8,886 bases of DNA, taken from Parachlamydiaceae bacterium (GTDB lineage: Bacteria; Chlamydiota; Chlamydiia; Chlamydiales; Parachlamydiaceae). Below are positions 5,878 to 8,886 of this stretch, piece by piece. The first letter of the stretch is position 1. Each line of letters opens with the position of its first letter. Under the pieces are notes generated by a model, which was not told the DNA's origin, ran no database searches, and saw only the letters and a program-made list of their open reading frames with translations. Position numbers and translations under genes: made by a program. Where the stretch lies: contig JACDDG010000080.1 of NCBI GenBank assembly GCA_013817115.1, forward strand, positions 1-8,886. Reading direction: 5' to 3'.

Positions 5878-5964
5878 TGGAAGGCCTTATCATTGCAATA
5901 AAAAAATAGCCTCCTTTTTTCAGTCTTTCAGTCATTTTTTAATGCAATGATAAAGTCTTGCCAA
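5878..5964. repeat. Imperfect inverted repeat in the divergent intergenic region
   Basis: Positions 5887-5897 (ttatcattgca) and 5943-5953 are perfectly complementary, and the match extends imperfectly to about 31 bp per arm (5878-5908 with 5934-5964), around a loop of about 25-45 nt. The loop holds an 8-bp tandem repeat (tttcagtc at 5918-5925 and 5926-5933) and, on the minus strand, a strong Shine-Dalgarno-like AAGGAGG. It lies in the 5842-6145 gap of about 300 bp between the divergent BamD-like and ridA genes and could be an operator, a leader RNA hairpin or a repeat remnant. Confidence 0.5.
5936..5964 (-). promoter_or_regulatory. Candidate promoter for the BamD-like/LptE-like operon
   Basis: On the minus strand TTGGCA (5959-5964; five of six to TTGACA) is followed after 17 bp by TAAAAA (5936-5941; four of six to TATAAT). 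It overlaps the right arm of the inverted repeat, so a protein binding the repeat could block it. The leader would be about 90 nt. Confidence 0.35.
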
Positions 5965-6105
5965 CTCTAAAGTTCAGGTGAAACTCGAAATCAAATCTGA
6001 TTTTCTGTATTCATATTTTCTCCATATAGATTTTAATCTAAAAGCTTATATAAGGAAATTAGTTCTATAATAAAATTTGTATCGCACTTTAATTCTTGCA
6101 TAGGT

Positions 6106-6111
6106 TATAAT
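6106..6111 (+). promoter_or_regulatory. Perfect -10 box before ridA
   Basis: TATAAT is a full consensus -10 hexamer about 35 bp before the preferred ridA start at 6146. No good -35 box sits 16-18 bp upstream. Transcription from near 6118 would begin after the alternative TTG start at 6116, arguing against that start. Confidence 0.35.
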
Positions 6112-6145
6112 AAATTTGAAGACAAACATTTCTTCCAGGAAAATG

Positions 6146-6553
6146 ATGAAAAACAACCTCTTAAAAGCCATCCAAACAAAGCTTGTTCCCCTTCCAGTCG
6201 GCCCCTATTCGCAAGCAGTTGCGTTGGAATCAGCACAACGTTTAGTTTTTGTCTCTGGTCAACTTCCTATTGATATGGCGACAGGAAAATTGGCGGATGA
6301 AAATATTACACTTATGACACGTAGGATTCTTACAGCTATAAAAAATATTTTAGCTGAATCCGGAAGTAGCATGGAAAACGTTGTACGGGTCGAAATTTTT
6401 TGCACTGCATTAAAACAAGATTTCGTAGCAATCAATAATGAATATGCTTTGCATTTTGCCGATGAAACAAAACCTGCTCGTCAAACAATTGAAGTTTCTG
6501 CGTTACCCATGGGGTCACCTGTTGAAATTTCTTGCATAGCTGCGATACCTTAA
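6146..6553 (+). CDS. ridA: RidA-family (YjgF/UK114) 2-iminobutanoate/2-iminopropanoate deaminase
   Basis: RidA is a cytosolic trimer that hydrolyses reactive enamines and imines released by PLP enzymes such as threonine dehydratase. The family signature is complete: GPYSQA with Y21, VSGQLP at 36-41, PARQTIEV containing the substrate-carboxylate arginine R112, and the late glutamate E127 in PVEISC. In the preferred form it has 135 residues, close to the usual 128 or so. The start is chosen at the second of two adjacent ATG codons, where AGGA (6137-6140) is five bases away; the first ATG (6143) is only two bases away. A further in-frame TTG at 6116 would lie at or before the likely transcription start. 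The gene for a small membrane protein follows after 37 bp in the same direction and probably shares the transcript. Confidence 0.9.
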   Translation: MKNNLLKAIQTKLVPLPVGPYSQAVALESAQRLVFVSGQLPIDMATGKLADENITLMTRRILTAIKNILAESGSSMENVVRVEIFCTALKQDFVAINNEYALHFADETKPARQTIEVSALPMGSPVEISCIAAIP

Positions 6554-6590
6554 TCACAACCTACCTTACCCTAACAATCAGGAGGCCTTG

Positions 6591-6866
6591 ATGCCATATC
6601 CTAACAATAAAAGATCATACCAATACCCTTTATCTTATCATGGAAACCTTCTTTGGCCGATTCTCTTTTTATTTTTATATCTTCCAATTGGGTTGGTGCT
6701 TATTTTGTTAAACACATGCCTTCGTAAGGGTCCACTGACCTATTTCGTACACTATAAGGGTAGAGAATTTTGGCTTCTTTTTTGGGCAGCAGCATTTTTC
6801 CCAATTGCGATAATTTTGGCCATTTTGAATGGCTTTGATATTATCGAACTTAATGATGTGGAATAA
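6591..6866 (+). CDS. Small two-helix membrane protein of unknown function
   Basis: The 91-residue product has two clear transmembrane helices at about residues 20-41 and 60-80. They are joined by a basic loop (LRKGPLTYFVHYKGREF), which should be cytoplasmic, placing both ends outside. The N-terminus is rich in Y, N and P, and the C-terminus is acidic (ELNDVE). The ATG is well supported by GGAGG (6581-6585) five bases upstream; a TTG just before it at 6588 is too close. I know no family for it. Being 37 bp after ridA suggests co-transcription, but no functional link can be inferred. Confidence 0.65.
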   Translation: MPYPNNKRSYQYPLSYHGNLLWPILFLFLYLPIGLVLILLNTCLRKGPLTYFVHYKGREFWLLFWAAAFFPIAIILAILNGFDIIELNDVE

Positions 6867-7024
6867 TGTTTACATCAGGGTTAATATAGGGGTTAAAGAG
6901 ATTTGACTGTTAAGGCCGTAAAGTAAAATTCCAGCTACGAACAGCTAATTAAATTTTGGCAATTGGTGGCAAAATGCAGCATCAGACCACATGATACTCG
7001 AATATACCACAAATTAGGTTGAAG

Positions 7025-7054
7025 ATGAGTGAAATTGAGACTATAAATGCCTGA
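7025..7054 (+). CDS. Possible nine-codon leader frame overlapping the recombinase start
   Basis: An ATG at 7025 with AGG six bases upstream (7016-7018) opens a frame for MSEIETINA that ends at TGA 7052-7054, five bases past the A of the recombinase ATG at 7047. The recombinase itself has only a weak ribosome-binding site, so termination and restart on this mini-frame could load ribosomes. The frame is very short and may be chance. Confidence 0.25.
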   Translation: MSEIETINA

Positions 7055-7949
7055 ATCGGATTTTAAGTGCGGCTTTTCCATCCCTTTAGCAGACTTCCTC
7101 TGCTTCATGACTTCTGAAAAAGGATCTTCTCCTCATACCTTGGAAGCCTACCAACGCGATCTATTTAGTTTTGTCGAATTTCTAAAGGAGCAAGATTACT
7201 CTTCTTTTATAGAAATAACTTCCACTGATTTGATTGATTATCTTGCTCATCTTTACCTTCTGAAATATGCCCCCACATCCATAAGTCGAGCCTTAGCAGC
7301 GATTAAAGTTTTATTTCGTTTTTTAAAAAGAGAAGGAACAGTTACTGAAAATATAGCCTTGTATTTGGAAACTCCTAAAATATGGCAAGCAATACCAACA
7401 GTCTTAAGCACAGGTGAAATTAATAGATTGTTAAATCAACCTGATCGCCGAGATGTTTATGGGGGGCGAGATGCAGCAATTTTGGAACTTCTATACAGTA
7501 GCGGACTTCGAGCCTCGGAACTCTGCAATCTAAAAATTATTGATATAGACGACGATTGCATAAGAGTTTTTGGCAAAGGAGGAAAGGAACGGTTAGTGCC
7601 AATTGGCAAAGCTGCGCTCGATTCTATCGATTATTACTTGACTGAATTTCGAGATCAATTTGATGGCGATCATGAAACTCTTTTTGTGACCCAAAGAAGT
7701 AAACCACTAGACAGAATTGATATTTGGAAAATTGTGAAAAAATATGCGGGAGAGTCAGGAATCACTAAAAATATTTTTCCCCATACATTGAGGCATTCTT
7801 TTGCAACGCATTTACTAGATAATGGAGCGGATTTACGCATTATTCAAGAGATGCTAGGTCACGCCTGCATTAATAGCACTGAGCGGTATACTCATGTCAG
7901 TCGTAAGCAATTACAAGAAGCCTTTCATCGCTGCCACCGTCGGCCTTAG
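7047..7949 (+). CDS. xerD: Site-specific tyrosine recombinase, XerD-like
   Basis: The 300-residue length is typical of XerC/XerD, the recombinases that resolve chromosome dimers at dif with FtsK. The N-terminal SAM-like core-binding domain spans about residues 10-100 (SPHTLEAYQRDL, then SRALAAIKVLFRFL). The catalytic domain follows with all residues in place: R155 in SSGLRASEL, K177 in FGKGGKERLVP, H246 and R249 in PHTLRHSFATHLL, H272 in LGH, and the nucleophile Y281 in ERYTHV. The ADLR-IQ-MLGH stretch and the His/Arg-rich C-terminus favour XerD over XerC, but the two are hard to separate by eye. No dif-like site is visible nearby, and no cargo or attachment-site repeat suggests a phage integrase. 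It lies 180 bp after the small membrane protein gene and converges on the transporter gene. Confidence 0.85.
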   Translation: MPESDFKCGFSIPLADFLCFMTSEKGSSPHTLEAYQRDLFSFVEFLKEQDYSSFIEITSTDLIDYLAHLYLLKYAPTSISRALAAIKVLFRFLKREGTVTENIALYLETPKIWQAIPTVLSTGEINRLLNQPDRRDVYGGRDAAILELLYSSGLRASELCNLKIIDIDDDCIRVFGKGGKERLVPIGKAALDSIDYYLTEFRDQFDGDHETLFVTQRSKPLDRIDIWKIVKKYAGESGITKNIFPHTLRHSFATHLLDNGADLRIIQEMLGHACINSTERYTHVSRKQLQEAFHRCHRRP

Positions 7950-7968
7950 AGAAAGGAAAGGGAAAAAA

Positions 7969-8008
7969 AAGCATCTGCAAATATCTCAAAAGATAGTCGC
8001 AGATGCTT
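7969..8008 (-). terminator. Strong hairpin terminator between convergent genes
   Basis: Ten-base-pair arms (7969-7978 with 7999-8008) enclose a further 5-bp inner stem (tatct with agata). Read on the minus strand, the hairpin is followed at once by a run of eight T, making it a strong rho-independent terminator for the transporter gene ending at 8020. In the plus direction only a short TAAACT follows, so it may stop recombinase transcription less efficiently. Confidence 0.8.
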
Positions 8009-8019
8009 TAAACTCACTA

Positions 8020-8886
8020 TTAGCTAGCAGGTTGAGCTGAAAAGTCTTCCTTAGGGGTCGTAGCAGCCAATTCCACTGCCGCGACTTCACTTTGGCGAAG
8101 CTTAACAGCTTTATCAACTTTAACTGAAAGGACTTTCACTGCAAAGAACCATGCAACGCAGACAACAACAAACACTATAAATGCTTGTGGGGCGATTGCA
8201 ACGACATCTTTTGTAGCAAACAAGATTAGGAGAGTACTTTGAGTGAAAGCTCCTCCAGCCTTGCCTGCACGACCGCCAATAACGTCTACGGCAGCTTTAC
8301 CTTTAGTTTTCAATTCATCATTAAGAGGAATGTATGCCATTTCTTTTGTTGAGTCGAACAAGATATACTTGACAGCCTTACTCAACACGATAATGATTGC
8401 TCCTAGCAATGATGCAGCTGCAACAGCTGTAATCGCCATATTACTCATGATGAAATTCACTAATTGCTCTGAGAAAATAAATCCAAAGAACAAGATTCCA
8501 CCAAAAGCGATTATTATAGGAGTAATAATTGCCGCTTTAAACCAAGTTACACGTCGAAGAATGTTTGAACCAAGGAATAAGCCGAATAGAATAGTTGTAA
8601 TTCCAGTTAATGTTGAAAATTGACCCATAAACCAGTTGTAGCCGCCTTTATCTCCAGCATACCATAATCCTAGCTGATGCTTCCATTGAACTTCAACAAG
8701 GTTAATAGTGACACCGTATGCCATAATAAGAATAGCGATAAGACCTAGTTCTGGAGATGTGAAAATCAGTTTCGCACTTTCCATAAGAGAAGGTTTTTCT
8801 TTCTTTTTCTTCTTTTCAGTTTGTACTTCAGGATCAAAGAATCGCTTGTCTGTTAAAACAACAACGTGCATCCAGCGATAAAGAAT
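8020..8886 (-). CDS. Nucleotide (ATP/ADP) transporter, NTT/TLC family, C-terminal part
   Basis: This is the C-terminal 288 codons of a gene that runs off the right edge of the window; the frame stays open through 8886, so the ATG at 8869-8871 is internal. The family is the plastid/rickettsial/chlamydial nucleotide transporters, usually about 500 residues with 11-12 helices, which import host ATP in exchange for ADP or carry other nucleotides. The hallmark block KYILFDSTKEMAYIPL followed by KTKGKAAVDV and GGRAGKAGG is intact. So is NLVEVQWK in the first visible helix, whose glutamate corresponds to one of the charged transport residues known in plant homologues. Hydrophobic helices are visible around AILIMAYGVTIN, TGITTILFGLFLG, AAIITPIIIAFGG, ASLLGAIIIVLSK and FIVFVVVCVAWFF. 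A lysine-rich loop (TEKKKKKEK) precedes the first. Which isoform it is cannot be judged from this part. Confidence 0.9.
   Translation of the reverse strand: MLYRWMHVVVLTDKRFFDPEVQTEKKKKKEKPSLMESAKLIFTSPELGLIAILIMAYGVTINLVEVQWKHQLGLWYAGDKGGYNWFMGQFSTLTGITTILFGLFLGSNILRRVTWFKAAIITPIIIAFGGILFFGFIFSEQLVNFIMSNMAITAVAAASLLGAIIIVLSKAVKYILFDSTKEMAYIPLNDELKTKGKAAVDVIGGRAGKAGGAFTQSTLLILFATKDVVAIAPQAFIVFVVVCVAWFFAVKVLSVKVDKAVKLRQSEVAAVELAATTPKEDFSAQPAS

Noticed and set aside
6903..6929. TTGACT followed by TAAAAT as a recombinase promoter
   Set aside because: The spacer is only 15 bp, below the usual 16-18, and nothing else supports it.
6957..6980. Possible second sigma-54 motif (ggtggcaaaatgc) upstream of the recombinase
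   Set aside because: The spacing between GG and GC is nine rather than ten and the flanking consensus bases are missing.
7047..7949. Tyrosine recombinase as a phage or island integrase
   Set aside because: Its length, motif spacing and C-terminus fit XerD, and there is no adjacent tRNA, attachment repeat, excisionase or phage gene.
8243..8623. Plus-strand open frame of 126 codons
   Set aside because: It is the antisense shadow of the conserved NTT transporter domain; the minus-strand frame carries the family motifs.

Overview
The window looks like a piece of an AT-rich chlamydial chromosome, most likely from an amoeba-associated lineage (Parachlamydiaceae, Protochlamydia-like). The best evidence is the C-terminal part of a plastid/parasite-type nucleotide (ATP/ADP) transporter at the right end. 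It is supported by a gene set (D-Ala-D-Ala carboxypeptidase, LptE-like and BamD-like envelope genes, a XerC/XerD recombinase) that I recall from Chlamydiae. No database search was possible, so the assignment to genus is inference.

Left part, 1-825: this is almost gene-free. A short open frame on the minus strand (113-298) is followed by a good intrinsic terminator and looks like a gene remnant. Next to it lies a nested imperfect inverted repeat of about 230 bp (311-539), and then about 250 bp in which I see nothing codable. Positions 826-1837 hold two tandem minus-strand genes for 131-residue, four-segment hydrophobic proteins. They are about half identical without a gap, share their ribosome-binding leader, and have separate promoters and terminators.

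Middle part, 2032-5838: this is an envelope cluster. It holds a penicillin-binding-protein-5-type DD-carboxypeptidase (minus), an unknown plus-strand gene of 145 codons, and a minus-strand pair encoding a BamD/TPR-like periplasmic protein and an LptE-like lipoprotein. The unknown gene is preceded by a near-perfect sigma-54 (-24/-12) promoter motif, and 110-265 bp further upstream lies a long palindrome (3274-3429). The unknown gene and the LptE-like gene converge and overlap by 32 bp. From memory, the order resembles the CT547-CT551 neighbourhood of Chlamydia trachomatis without the rsbW-like gene.

Right part, 6146-8886: a RidA-family imine deaminase and a 91-residue two-helix membrane protein form a short plus-strand unit. 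A full-length XerD-like tyrosine recombinase with all catalytic residues follows, possibly coupled to a nine-codon upstream reading frame. It converges on the partial nucleotide transporter, and a strong hairpin terminator separates the two.

The observations I rate highest are the sigma-54 motif with the palindrome upstream of the unknown 145-codon gene, and the tandem pair of small hydrophobic proteins, which could be inclusion-membrane-type proteins. I see no CRISPR array, tRNA, rRNA or transposase gene in the window.
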